64,000 nt of DNA. Origin: Protopterus annectens (lineage: Eukaryota > Chordata > Ceratodontiformes > Protopteridae). This document shows, in pieces, positions 10,299 through 21,562 of the stretch. The notes under the pieces were generated by a model, which saw nothing but the letters and a program-made list of their open reading frames with translations, had not been told where the DNA came from and ran no database searches. Location: positions 698,555,894 through 698,619,893 of the forward strand of contig NC_056750.1 in the NCBI RefSeq assembly GCF_019279795.1. The letters are read 5' to 3'. The position numbers and the translations under genes were made by a program. Position 1 is the stretch's first letter; each line of letters opens with the position of its first letter.

Positions 10299-11984
10299 CT
10301 AAAGAAAGGTAGCTTCACAAAAGTGAGGGAAATAATTAGAACTGTTAAATGAGTCTTTTTAATGTAAAGAAAGCACTATCTCTTGTTGTGAGGTTTAAGT
10401 AGGAGGACAGGACGGTAAGAGACTGGTTCAGGGTCATGTCAGAATTTACTTTTGAAAATAAAACTGTGAACTGATTCAAAAAGAAATTCAAACAGTGAAA
10501 TATAAAATAGGATTCTTAATACACTGGCACATAAATAACCAAAATGTAAGGAAAGGTTATACCACAAATGTGTCTTCAGAGATAAAATAACACATTCAGA
10601 CAGCAGATGTGACCAAATATATCCTATGCAGCTTATGTACCAATGTGGAGATAAAGTTTTTCACAGAAGCCTTAGGATAAGAATGTCCTATTGGCAGTGT
10701 TGCTCATTACATTTGAGTGACGCCTCCAGGTGCATCTGCAGTTAACGCCTAGTGACGCCTCTAGGTATCAAATATTGCTTGTTCATATTTGCATCAATAC
10801 TTCCAAAACCATGGTATGTACAAGGTTTTAAAAGATTTCATCTCAATGCTTGTACAATGCCAAACACAACTGCATTAACATTTGACGTCTGTCTACTGCA
10901 GGTAAATAGATATTAACTGTTGTTTTTATGATATTAATTTATATAGATCTACTTTTCACATTTTTCTAAATATCTCAACAACCAAGTAACACAGACCGAA
11001 CTCCTTGACCTCATATGAAAGCACTCAGCTAGATGAATGAAATGCTGCTAAGAATATGTGTGTTACTTGAGTGGTTGCCGAGATATTGTAAGTTGTTTAC
11101 AAAATATTACAAATGTAATAGGTACTGCGTTTACAGTAACTTATACAATTCAGTTTAAGAACAAGAACCTAAAGAATACTACCACTATAAAAGTAGTTTG
11201 TGCTGAAGAGTTTGCCATTCATACTTCTTTCATAACCCCTGTGGTTCCAAAGATATGAACATCTGTTTGAAATGTGAGGACATCATTTGATTCTGTCAAA
11301 AGACTTAAGCTCCGCCCATTGGAAGTTACAGGGCAAACTTACTGAATTCCATTTTAGTGAATTAGTTAACCCATTCAGCTTTGAAATTCTAGAAAACTAA
11401 ATAAAGCCAAATTGGGATGTCTGACAGGTGAAAAGCATAGTTAAAAGCTAGAAAGGAACCTGAAATCTCTACAAAGGTGGTTGAAAAACACAGCATTACA
11501 TACGAACAGTGTTAGTTTCATAATTATATACAGTCAGGGTAGAAGGCTTTCTGGTAGAATGAAGAACCTTGTAAACTGCATCTGGAAGAAGGAACTGTTT
11601 TCCTTGGTGAAGGTAAGCACTTACAGAAAAGGGGTTTTGTCCCTTCGCAGCCGTGCTTTTACCACCATGAATTTGCAAAGATCTTGCATAATCAAAAACA
11701 ACCAAGCTAGAAAAAGGCAATTACTGGGTGTATTAATAAGGCTGATGAAATAATTTGTATGTAGATCCCAGTACTCCATCAACACCTCTCTACATCAGTC
11801 CACCACCCAAAGAAACCCACCTGGAACTATAACCCATTCAGATGAGCATATACAACTCTACTCACCACAACACAAAATTAGCAGTCTATCAATTATTGTA
11901 CATGTTTATTCACAGACTACCCTCCAAGAAGCTAGTACAGCAGCCAACGTACAACAAAATGTCTGAACCTGACATGGAGATTAA
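10299..11984. other. No supported gene
   Basis: Mostly AT-rich. A modest open block near 11540-11610 followed by GTGAAG/GTAAGC on plus could be an exon end, but the opposite strand is equally open and I could not choose between them. Confidence 0.4.
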
Positions 11985-12222
11985 GGGTAATTATTCAAAT
12001 GGCACCCCTTCTTCCTCGATTAGGGGTGATTGTTCTAATGGCACCCCTTCTCCCTTGATTTGGAGTGATTATTCTTATGGCACTACTTCTCCCTCGATTA
12101 GGGGTGATTATTCTAATGACATCTCTTCTCCTTTGATTAGAGGGTGATTATTCTAATGACACCCCATTCTCCCTCGATTAGGGGTGATTATTTTAATGGC
12201 AGCCTTTTTCCCTCAGCTCCAG
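11985..12222. repeat. 39-bp minisatellite, about six copies
   Basis: The unit (AGGGGTGATTATTCTAATGG, then CACCCCTTCTCCCTCGATT) recurs with GTGATT or GTAATT at 11987, 12026, 12065, 12104, 12144 and 12184, i.e. periods 39, 39, 39, 40 and 40. The early copies are divisible by three and give an accidental 13-residue protein repeat (GDYSNGTPSPLIR-like) until the 40-bp copies break the frame. Confidence 0.9.
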
Positions 12223-13964
12223 AAATACAGGTTTCTGAGCCTGCCTTGGTTTTCTAAGAATTTGTTTAGAACACAAGGATTCAGAAAACGTGTAGCCTTT
12301 TAAAAGGGGTTCTGTTGTAATGTACTGTTGTCTATAAATAACAAGATACATAAAGTATTTTCTTGCCAACTGTTCTGCTTCTCTAAGCCTTTCTTTTGTG
12401 ATGTAGCAAAACCAATCACTAATAATGACATATTTGTACTTCAGATCTTTGTTGTCAGACAGTGATGGTTTTCTATCACTTGTTAATGTGTTCAGCAAAA
12501 CATACCTGCCTTTCTCTGAAGCATGTCCGCTGGATTACCTATTCCTAGCACAACTCATTAACCTAGCTGTATGCAACAGCCCTGACAACAGCAAAACCAT
12601 AGCATGTCCTCCATTTCCTCTTATGTTTCCAGGTATTGTACAGTTTTACACACAGTGATGATCACCAGGTCTAAAAGTCATTCTGTTTAAAGCTGTTTGA
12701 TAGGTTTTATAAGATGTCATCCTCAGTTTTTGTACTTTCATCTCTGCATGAATGCCTGACATTATAATTCTGGGGATTTTATGTCCGTCTTCACTTTCAC
12801 CATTTCAGAGTGTGTTTCATCGTGTTATTCCTCCAGGCTTTGCTGTCAGAGTCTCTTTATTCTCACCTTACTGTGGGATGTCTGGAAAGTTCTAACACCA
12901 ACCTGGGTGCATTCATTTTTTTTTTCTGTTCTATTACATCATAATTTTTATGTAATCCAGCAGGTGAGTCTGCAATTTAATTTACTTCAAAAGTCTTAGA
13001 GCAAGTGATTCTTATGGTGAAAATTTTGTTCGGTTGTCTACAAAAATCTCAAATGTCCAGTAAAATGTATAGATATAAGCAGCGACATTGTTACTTTTCT
13101 AGGCAGCAGATTTTTTGCTGTCTTGCTGCAGGACTAACTTGATTTGTTTTGTCTTTTTAAAGAAAATGCATACAATTTTCTGTATAGTTAAATGTACTGA
13201 GAGATTAAAACAACTTGCTTTTGTGGCAATTTATACTGCAAACATTATTTTGCTCTTTAATTGTAGTAAAGGGATAAAATGTATCATTCTTCTTATCTAT
13301 ACCACACATAACAGTGCGTTTGAGAGGTTTAATCTTCTTCCATGTAGCTGACTGCTCCTTGCCATATGCTTTACAGAAAGAGAAGAAGATCCACCTTACA
13401 GAAAAAAGTTAAATGTTCAGCACCTGACTGAATGCCTAACTAGTACATTATAAGGCAGCATATCACTCAAACCTCTTAAGTAATTTGAATGAAGCCAAAA
13501 GTAAGGTGGGGGAGACAAAGGCCCGAAATCAGGGAACGATTTTAAATTTGCCCTTACAAACTTAGAAAGTTAATAGAATGACTGCATTAGCATGCATTTT
13601 CTGAGGGCTGTGAAGTCTGAAACTCAACTGTCTTTCATTATTTACTGACTTCAGTCCTCAACTATTTGCCAGAAAACCACAATTGTTTTATGGAACAGAC
13701 CAAAATTGAGAGATAAAAATCTGGACATTCAGAGAAAATCCGGACAGTTCAGAGTTAAGCCAGAAACCAAAAACTTTCAGTGCAGGTGTGTATGCAGCCG
13801 TATATGCATTGTTAAAATAGTAGAACAATAGTTTTACTTACAATGCACCAAACCTAAAAAAATGCTTTAAAATCTCATTTCACTAATACAGATAATATCT
13901 TTGGTTAAAAAAATCAGATATGTTATACCAGAGAAGTATGCAAAGTACATGTGTTCCCTAATAT
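12223..13964. other. No recognisable gene
   Basis: AT-rich DNA without long frames or repeat homology that I can support. Confidence 0.5.
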
Positions 13965-14185
13965 AGGCCTACAGGTACTTACTAGACTATTGAGCTGTTA
14001 GAATTTTTAGAAGGCTAACTCTGCATTCCCATGAAATTTTTACCCTTGTAATTTTAAGTATGAAAAATGCAGAACCAGGCAGTTACATATTACCCCTATC
14101 AATAAGGGACAAGGGTGCTAAACCCACAAGAATTTGCAGTTTCCCATCCATTCATCCAGATAACATTTGAGTAGAATAAATCCAC

Positions 14186-14428
14186 GGTGGTGATGCTGCG
14201 GTAGCGTTGTCGCCTCACAGTAAGATGCTGACCGGTTCGACTCTCAGCTAGAGCGTCTTCTGCGTGGAGACATGTGTGAATGGGCGTACCTTCTTTGAAG
14301 GTTGTGCATCAGGGCTGGCAACTTGGCACGTAAAAAAAAAATCAACTACCAATCATTAGCGGATCGGAGTTCCGTTGTGGTGACCCCTAACCGGAAAAAG
14401 CCGAGAGACACAACAACAACAACAAGGG
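14186..14428 (+). mobile_element. tRNA-headed SINE inserted in old CR1
   Basis: The head has GCGGTAGCGTTGTCGCCTCA and the B-box GGTTCGACTCT. The body includes GCGTCTTCTGCGTGGAGACA. The tail GTGACCCCTAACCGGAAAAA plus GCCGAGAGACACAACAACAA is the tail style widespread in fish genomes. A second copy is at 50700-50916. The flanks on both sides match CR1 3' sequence, so it landed inside the old LINE. Confidence 0.8.
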
Positions 14429-15821
14429 AAGTATTTTGCTTTATGTAGAGAGTAAGAGAATTCCAAAGTGGGATTCTGTATGATACATACCTGCCACTTC
14501 AACATGTTCTACTTGTGTTATAGAAGAGGCTAAAATCTCTTGTGCAGGTGTTTATTCCACCAGTGGCATTGCACTTGTGCAGTAGATCAGAGAGGACTGG
14601 GTCTTATAAGGTTATGTAGAGATTCTCCCCTCAGTAGCCTATATGATACTGAGAAAAGAGACAAGGATTTGAAATGGTCAGTGCAGTTTTTATAACTTAG
14701 CCCCTTGATTTCCATGGTGAAAAGTGTTGTGGTCATTCTAGATATGGCAAGTACAAACCAAAGAAGGCATTATACTTAATGATCAGCCTAATATGTAGCA
14801 AATACAGTGAAATAATCACAACTTAGACAGATATCATACCCTTACAAATAAGATTTACAATGAAAAAGGACTATCTTACAATAGTGGATACATAGTGAAG
14901 AAAGGATATTTTGTTGCCCACATAAGTTCCAAGGTCCCTAATTACCAAATACATTTTCAGAGGTCTGTTGTCAATTTGAGAGCTACAGTGGACATCATGC
15001 TTGCCAAAGGACAATATTATCCATTTTTTGGTATTTATTTTAAGCCATGCTCATGACACCAACTATTTGTTTGGAACAGGCCCTTTTTGAGGATCCTTGG
15101 TGTACTCTGGAGAGTGTATGATGGCACCAAGTTTGCAGTCATCTGCAAATCAGGTCAGCCACAAACTCTTTATATTAGATTCGACCTTACAGAAGTAAAT
15201 GCCAAAGAGGAGTGGCCCAAGGACTGAACCCTGAGGTACACCACTAGTGGCAGTTCTTTTGGAAAGGTAGAGCTGCCTACCCTGATTTCCTGAGTTCTCT
15301 TTATTATCCAGTTTGATATCCATTGAGTCATGTAGGGTTTAGTAGCTAATTGAAGAGTTTATCAAGAATATCTGAGTGTGTTATGGTGTTGAATGCCTTC
15401 ATGAGGCGTAGATATGTCATGTGTATTGATTTTCCCTCATCCTTTCCTTCAGTAACTTTCTTGATGTCATCCAGGTTAATTAAGCAGACAGGATCTCACT
15501 ATAAGGAAATCAAATTAACTTGGGTCTACAGTTAGTAGGCTATGTACTTATCTATTAGCTCCATAATGATCATTTTCATAGCCTTAGAGATGGGGCTGGT
15601 CAGACGTAGGCACCTATAATTATTCAGGTTCACTAAAGTCCAAAGAGGAAGACTGTTGCTGTCCTTCACTTGTCTGGCACAAATCCTGTTTGGAGACTGA
15701 TATTTAATAGCATCTTAGGTTCATAGGTTCATACTAGGCTAGCTGCCCAAGGGCATTTATAAGCCTAGCTCAGAGTTTTGTGGCTTTCGCCACCCCTTTA
15801 GTTTGAAGGATACAATGCCCA

Positions 15822-17153
15822 TTATTTTGCTGTGCCTCTGTCAAGCAGTGACACTGAGGTAATCCCTGGGGTATATCTGCGATCTCCCATCCATTGGTCA
15901 AGATTTCTCTTGAACAAGGCCATCGAGGTGCTCTGCCTCACATGTACCGGGATTTTGTTCCACAGCATAGGGAGTCTTTGGGTGATGAATCTGTCCCTAC
16001 AGCACGTCCTATTAAAAACCATGTCAAGGTTTAAGTCTCCCGCCCTTGTAGTTCTGAGGGATCTAGATTTTTTGAGGTGAAGCATGTTCATCAATTCTGG
16101 GTTGGACATGGCCTTGTATGTCAGGCACAGGTCACCTCTGAGCAGACGGTAAGTGACTGAATAGAGCTGGAGTTCCTTCAGTCGGGCAGCATAAGACATA
16201 TTTTTGAGACCCTTTATCCTTTTAGTGAGGAACTTTTGGGGCCTTTCCAGTTGCTGCCGGTGTCGGGTCAGATACATTCCAAATGGGGCATTGTACTCAA
16301 TCATTGGTCTGATGAGTGATGAGTACAGGGGAACGATGACCTCCCTTGATCTAGATGTGAATCCCTTCATGATCAGGTGGGCAATGTAGAAAGTCTTCCT
16401 AACTACTTTGGCAACGTGAGTGTCAAACGAAAGGTTACTGTCAACCTGGGTCCCCAGATCCTTGATAACCTCTTCTGTGCTTAGTGGATTGCCACCTATA
16501 TGGTAGCTAGGGGTGACCTTGTTTTTCCCGAAGGGTATGACTATGCATTTCTTGGCGTTTAACTTTAGTCCATGGCTCTGGCACCAGTTATCCGTTTCTA
16601 TGAGACCCTTCTGAAGGATATCTGTGTCAGATGTGTTCTCGACTATGGCAGCCAGTTTGCAGTCATCTGCAAACTTTGTCAGCCATAACCTTCCTGTGTT
16701 TGCTTGTACTTCTGAAAAGTAGATGCCAAACAAGAGTGGGCCCAGGACTGAGCCCTGTGGGGCACCACTTGTGACAGGCTTTGAGTCTGACATGGCGCCG
16801 GCAACTCTGACCCTGTGGGTTCTGTCACTTAGCCAGTTTGCTACCCATCTTGTGACGTATGGGTTTACCTTTAAGCTGATGAGTTTTTCAATGATACCTG
16901 AGTGGGGTATTGTGTCGAAAGCCTTTGCCAGGTCGATGTAGGCTGTGTGGACTGTCTTTCCCTCATCAATGTCCTTGGTGACTGTTTCAAAAAAGTCAAC
17001 CAAGTTTAAAAGGCATGATCTGCCTTTAACAAAGCCAAACTGTTTGGGGGGCCAAAGCCAAACTGTTTGGGGGGCTACAATCCTCTGGTATAGATATCTC
17101 TCCTTTGGGGGGGGGGGAGTTTGCACTGAACCTGTCAGCCAGTATGTTGGCAA
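15822..17153 (-). pseudogene. CR1 reverse transcriptase, ORF2 C-terminal part
   Basis: Contains KGRSCLLNLVDFF, AYIDLAKAFDTIPH (first catalytic Asp), SGAPQGSVLGPLLFGIYF, LTKFADDCKL (FADD catalytic pair), GLKLNAKKC and the CR1-type C-terminal region ending in TRAGDLNLDMVFNRT and WMGDRRYTPGIT. The first RT blocks are missing: compared with the copy at 60500-61000, the segment containing VIPLHKG and YRPIILTS is deleted. The first residues come from a 23-bp tandem duplication and a G-rich run (17103-17115), not from true RT sequence. It overlaps the endonuclease frame by 128 bases in another phase, so ORF2 is broken here. Confidence 0.85.
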
Positions 17154-18300
17154 TGTCTGTAGGTTCAGTGGTTTTTACATCATTTTGAACTAATTCTGAG
17201 CATATCTGGGAGTTTCCTCCCAGGTTTCTGACATAGCTAAAGAAGGCCTTATGATTGTCTTTTGAGTCCTTAGCGATTTTTCTCTCAAAATTTGCCTTTG
17301 ATGATTTTATGAGAGATTGTAGTTTTTTACTTATAATGATCAAAGGTGTCTTACCTTTTAGGGATTTTGCTCTATCTTGTAGTAGCTTCCTCCTTTTGTT
17401 GTAGAGCTTGTTTATGGCTGGGGTCCACCAGACTGGACGCTTGCCTTTGGTACAAAGAGTCTTTGTTTTGTTTGGGATTGCCTGATCCATGCAGTCCTGT
17501 AGGTGCTGGTAGAAGGCATTTGTAAGTGATTCAGTGGCTTGAGTAATGGTTTCCGCAGGCTCAGGGGGCTTAAAAGAGACCACACTAGTCTTTAGAAGTG
17601 TGAAGTCGGCTTTTGAGAAGTTCTTCACTGTGGTCTTTTTTATCTCAGGTGGGGGCGGGATGTGGACTTCCAGTGAGATTAGTTTATGATCTGATCTCAC
17701 CAGTGAGGGGTATACTTCTGGTGTTAAACATTGTGACCCCATGTTCGTGATGATGAGATCAAGTATGTTTTCACCTCTTGTGGGGATGGTGACTAGTTGT
17801 TCCATGGCATTTGAGTTTATGAACTCTAGGAACCTTTGGGATAGAGTGTTGGGGCTTGAGTAGTGATCCCAGTCTATATTCGGGTAGTTGAAGTCACCTA
17901 GTATGATGGTGTTTGGAGATACATTTATCCCCTCCAGTGTTTTCAGGAAAGCTATGTGAGGTTCCTGAGTTTGAGAGGGTGGCCTGTAACATGCTACAAA
18001 TTGCAGAGCAGTCTTGCCTATGGTTAATTGCACCTGGATGGTCTCCGATGCATCATGCGTTGCCACCAGCCTTGAGGTGTGGGTGTCCTTGATGAATATG
18101 GACACCCACCCTCCTTTCTTGGTGGTGTGCGGATTTTGGGGCCGGAACGCATGATATGAGGTAAAACCTGATAGTGCCGGGGTGCTCTCAGGAGCCTTGA
18201 ACCAGGTTTCAGTCACAGCACAGACATTGATGTTCTCCATACTGAGAAGGGCCTCGAGTGCGTGCATCTTGAGGTTGAGACTTCTGGCATTGAAGAGCAT
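17026..18300 (-). pseudogene. CR1 APE-type endonuclease, ORF2 N-terminal part
   Basis: About 425 residues starting FNARSLNLKMHALEALL. APE-fold residues are visible in order: Asn in NARSL, Glu in VTETWF, GDFNYPNIDW, ENILDLIITN and RSDHKLISLEV. The C-terminal part is the lysine-rich linker that precedes RT. The frame ends after a duplicated PQTVWL stretch and does not run into RT. The protein would nick target DNA to prime reverse transcription; as it stands it is cut off from RT. Confidence 0.85.
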
Positions 18301-18331
18301 TTCCCTTAGTTTTTTTTCCTTTTTTTGTGTT

Positions 18332-19318
18332 CTAGGGTGGTAGGTTTAGAATTTGAGCCTTGCCTAAAAAAGGCACTATGGGGGTGGCAAGAGCCTTTGC
18401 CAATATCCGGAAGCCCAAGGGTGACAGGTGCAAGCCGTCCCTTGCGAAGCAGCGTGGCTTGTCCAGCATGTCATCCCAGGCAGACAGACATTGGATCCCC
18501 TTTGAATGACACCAGAGTTTAAGCCAATTATTAAAGCTGATCATCTTATCTCTGTATTGTGGCATCATTCTTGGTGAAGGTAGGATACTGCTCAAGGTCA
18601 GGGTCATACCTGCCTGGGCTACATAATCAGAGAGCTCCTCTATGTCTCTTCTCATGTAGTCCAGGGAGGTACGTCTCAGGTCGTTCACGCCAGCATGGAC
18701 AATGACTGAGTCGTACTTGTACCTGCTGTTGAGAGACCTGAGTGCTTGCGTTATGTGGCGGATTCTAGCGCCTGACAGGCAGCTTACTGTGACCTTCTCC
18801 TTACTCAATCTGGTGAGCGGGACGTCAGTGTGTCTGACTATGGAGTCACCAATGACGAGTGTGTCTGGCATTGTGTTTGGCCTTAAGGGCTGTGACTGTT
18901 TGGCACACTGACTATGTGGTCTATGTGTTGCATGTGTTGTGTCCTGAGGTGGTAGTTGTTTGGGTGTCTGCTTTGGTGGCCTCTGCTGTTTTGGTAGATT
19001 TTTGATCAGAGCCTCCGAGTATGTCTTTGTGTGTTTATGTGTATGATTTGAAGTTGTGATAGTACTATGGGAGACTGGGTTTGTGGTGTGTGTGATTACC
19101 TTCTCCTCCTGTCTGGTCTTGCCAGTCCTATGTTGAGAGAGCTCAGCCTCCAGTTTGGCTGTATAGTTGCATCTCTCACATGTATTTGTGTTTTGTGGGA
19201 GAAGGAGGGGGTTGTCTGTGTACATGAGGCAACATTGCCTCAATATTCCCAGATTCACCAGCTGAGCAGGAGAGGACACTAGCAACTGATCCCTCGACAT
19301 GCTAGAAGAAATAGACAA
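18332..19318 (-). CDS. CR1 ORF1 with SGNH/GDSL-type esterase domain
   Basis: About 328 residues and uninterrupted. The N-terminal part has CERC followed by a coil-like charged stretch, then a Thr/Gln/Pro-rich linker. The C-terminal two thirds form an esterase domain: TLVIGDSIVRHTDV (nucleophile Ser in GDS), a Gly block SGARIRHI, VIVHAGVNDLRR (GxND) and the catalytic ARDGLHLSPLG (DGxH). CR1 and related LINEs are known to carry such an esterase in ORF1; its exact role in retrotransposition is unsettled. It lies just upstream of the endonuclease frame with about 30 bases between. Confidence 0.85.
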   Translation of the reverse strand: MSISSSMSRDQLLVSSPAQLVNLGILRQCCLMYTDNPLLLPQNTNTCERCNYTAKLEAELSQHRTGKTRQEEKVITHTTNPVSHSTITTSNHTHKHTKTYSEALIKNLPKQQRPPKQTPKQLPPQDTTHATHRPHSQCAKQSQPLRPNTMPDTLVIGDSIVRHTDVPLTRLSKEKVTVSCLSGARIRHITQALRSLNSRYKYDSVIVHAGVNDLRRTSLDYMRRDIEELSDYVAQAGMTLTLSSILPSPRMMPQYRDKMISFNNWLKLWCHSKGIQCLSAWDDMLDKPRCFARDGLHLSPLGFRILAKALATPIVPFLGKAQILNLPP

Positions 19319-19637
19319 AACCTTTAAAAAGACTCCGGGGGATGTGAGTGATCGAGAAAGGGGTTTTAGGCTGGTGGGGTACTATGTATAATAAAAGTGC
19401 TATATCACAGTAAAAAAGTACTTTAGGAGCAAGTGCTATGCTTTACAGATAGAGAATAGTCTACTTAGGAATCAAGTAGAGCTGAACTTTTTAGATATAG
19501 AATACGCTGGTTTGATCAGCAGTACAGTTCAAGGAAGGCTGTTTTAAGGGAAAATTTGAAGAGTGGACTTTAGGTAGCCTGAATAGTTTAACCTTGATTA
19601 ACCGCCGCTGCTCTTGTGTGCTCCTGTGGCAACTCCG

Positions 19638-19738
19638 CGCTAAAGCGTGCTTTATAGCAGGGGGCTGGAAAAGGCAGGAAATGACCCAAAATGGCCAATG
19701 AATTACCAGTTACTGTCTTAAACCACTCCTCTGAGGAC
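19638..19738 (-). repeat. 100-bp direct repeat, copy 1, CR1 5' region
   Basis: AGCGTGCTTTATAGCAGGGG through CACTCCTCTGAGGACA, nearly identical to 20271-20372. The two copies are 632 bp apart and may be tandem 5'-UTR or promoter monomers of the CR1. Confidence 0.85.
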
Positions 19739-20270
19739 AAACAGGCAGCTCAGTACTCCCCACTCTCACTGCTGAGTAAAGAAACTTCCCTCTGGCCACA
19801 CAAGAAAATGGAGGAACACAGGAACCAAATACAAAGCCCAGGGATCAGCAAAATCTGATCACTGGAACAACTAGCTAGAAAAGTTAGGAAACCAGAAGTA
19901 TTTTTTTGTTTTTTTTCAAGTTTTTTTACACACACAGACAGAAAATACAGTAAATGCTTGGTTTTTCGACTAAATGCTATCAAAGGCTAGTACACTAGAG
20001 TGTATTAGCCTGTAGGTTAACTTATAAGCAAAACTTCAGCTAAGAAGTGCAGTCAACAAATTAAGCTTAGAAAAACAGAGAAAACAGGTAATATCACAAT
20101 TATATAAGCAGAAACAGTGGTCGAAATGCACAAAAGGTCGAAAAAAGCAATAAAAATGTTTAAAAAATACTTAGAATTAGGAAAGTTGATTTTTCTGCTC
20201 TCTGCTGCTCTAGGAACTCTGCAGGGGACCACGAGGAGCTGTGCTGAGTTCTCTATTGCCAGAAAAGCCC

Positions 20271-20372
20271 GCCAAAGCATGCTTTATAGCAGGGGGCTGG
20301 AAAAGGCAGGAAATGACCCAAAATGGCCAATGAATTACCAGTTACTGTCTTAAACCACTCCTCTGAGGACAG
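20271..20372 (-). repeat. 100-bp direct repeat, copy 2, CR1 5' region
   Basis: Near-identical to 19638-19738. Directly beyond it the older CR1 resumes, so this copy probably marks the true 5' end of the younger element. Confidence 0.85.
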
Positions 20373-21422
20373 GTGTTTGACATTTCTGTTTCAGTCTGAA
20401 CAGTAGGCAGCCTGGCATGTTATCTGGCTCCATAGAAGCAGTGTTCTTGCCTTGGGAAGTGCTTTGAGGACTTGTTCATGGGAGGTCTGAGGAGGGTATA
20501 GATGTGGGCATGTGATCTGTGAATGTAGAGGGAATGAATTGAGAGCTACATTTCTCTGCCAGGAATCTGACTATGTCCTCAGGGTCCGAGTATGTGATAC
20601 CATTTACTATTAGGTCTGTACAGCGCTAGGCATTGTTTGTGAGGTTTCCAATATAGCTGAAGAAGGCTTTATGGTTGTTGTTTGCCTGGGTGGTGAATTT
20701 TACCTCCTATCTACCCACTGGTTGATTTGATCAGAGACCAGAGTTCATTGTTAAGTTTAGCAAGAGTGTTTCCACAAGCTGATGAATAAATTGATTATTG
20801 TATGTAATTACTTTATTTCTTTTATTGTAGAGCCTGCTTAAAGCTTAGGAGGAAAACAGATGCATCTATGCAGCTATTCACATATGCACATCATTTGGCT
20901 TTAAAGGATTCAGCATACACAACTGGGTCATCAGTTTGGAGAGGGATTGTGCATTTTGCCACAACATCACTCATTTCTCATAGATTAATCTGTGTATACC
21001 TTTGAATACTGAAGTATTTGAAGTTGCATCTATTTTCAGTCTTACTGTGAATGTGATGGATTAACAGTCCAATTTGATGATGGAGGAAGTTACAACTTGA
21101 AGGGAACAGAGCAGCCCCATATTGGTGAGGACCAAGTCCAGGATTTTGTCTCCCCTAGTTGGGCAGCAGACTAACTGCTCCTGGGTGTTTGTATTTATGA
21201 AGTACAGAAAACTCGGAGCACCCCTCACTCATGAGAAGAAATCTCTGAGCATCCCTCTCTCACGAGAAATAAAACAGAAGCACTAATTCCAAGCCAATTC
21301 CTGTGAAGCAGTTCCTAGCCTCTCCAGTGATTGGTAGTCTGATCTCAGATGTTAAATGTTATATGGAAGAAAAGGCCGATACTCGGAATATTGCAGTGTG
21401 CATTAAGTGAGTGGGATGGTAT

Positions 21423-21562
21423 AGGTTCATAAGTTAATACTAGGCTAGCTTCCCTTGTGAGCCATTATAAGCCTAGCCAATTTCTATCAAAGGTGAAAAT
21501 CAAACCCTCTACCTTGTATCTGTGAGGTAAGCATCTTAAGCATTATACCAACCTTCCCAGAA
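21423..21562 (-). mobile_element. tRNA-headed SINE with CR1-like 3' tail
   Basis: On the minus strand the head shows TGCTTACCTCACAGA and the B-box-like GGGTTTGATTTTCACC. The tail has GGCTAGGCTTATAATGGCTC and AGCTAGCCTAGTATTAAC, ending near ATGAACCTATACC, which matches the 3' end of the CR1 at 15716-15790. Confidence 0.75.

Larger units (their letters stand above)
15716..20372 (-). mobile_element. Younger CR1 LINE with ORF1, endonuclease, RT, 3' tail and long 5' region
   Basis: Non-LTR retrotransposon, 5' end at high coordinates. In order: a 5' region (19320-20372) containing a 100-bp direct repeat, ORF1 with an SGNH-type esterase domain, an APE-type endonuclease, RT, and a 3' tail that includes AGCTAGGCTTATAAATGCCC and ends ATGAACCTATGAACC. 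It sits within an older CR1 whose sequence resumes on both sides. A deletion between endonuclease and RT, and a frameshift, make it inactive. Confidence 0.8.
13965..21420 (-). mobile_element. Old CR1 LINE, interrupted by a SINE and a younger CR1
   Basis: Three blocks on the minus strand line up in order with the other CR1 copies. 20373-21225 matches the endonuclease and linker (compare 17180-17830 and 61000-62200). 14429-15715 matches the RT and its downstream part (AAGTTTGCAGTCATCTGCAAA, the GGGTTCAGTCCTTGGGCCAC region, and CATTATACTTAATGATCAGCC). 13965-14185 matches the C-terminal codons and 3' tail (TAGTTTCCCATCCA-like and AGGTACTTACTAGACTATTG). The gaps are filled by a SINE (14186-14428) and a younger CR1 (15716-20372). 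All frames are broken. Confidence 0.75.

Noticed and set aside
11481-11753. Coding exon
   Set aside because: Both strands are equally open and each offers a splice-like signal. No frame stands out as protein-like.
12781-13351. Membrane-protein-like frames
   Set aside because: Hydrophobic residues come from T-rich DNA. There are no splice signals or recognisable domains.
14186-14428. Functional tRNA gene
   Set aside because: A- and B-box-like sequence is present but no cloverleaf can be closed, and a SINE body and tail follow.
19638-20372. LTRs of a small retrotransposon
   Set aside because: The 100-bp repeats lack TG...CA ends, and the sequence between them has no coding or primer-binding site. 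The position fits a CR1 5' region better.
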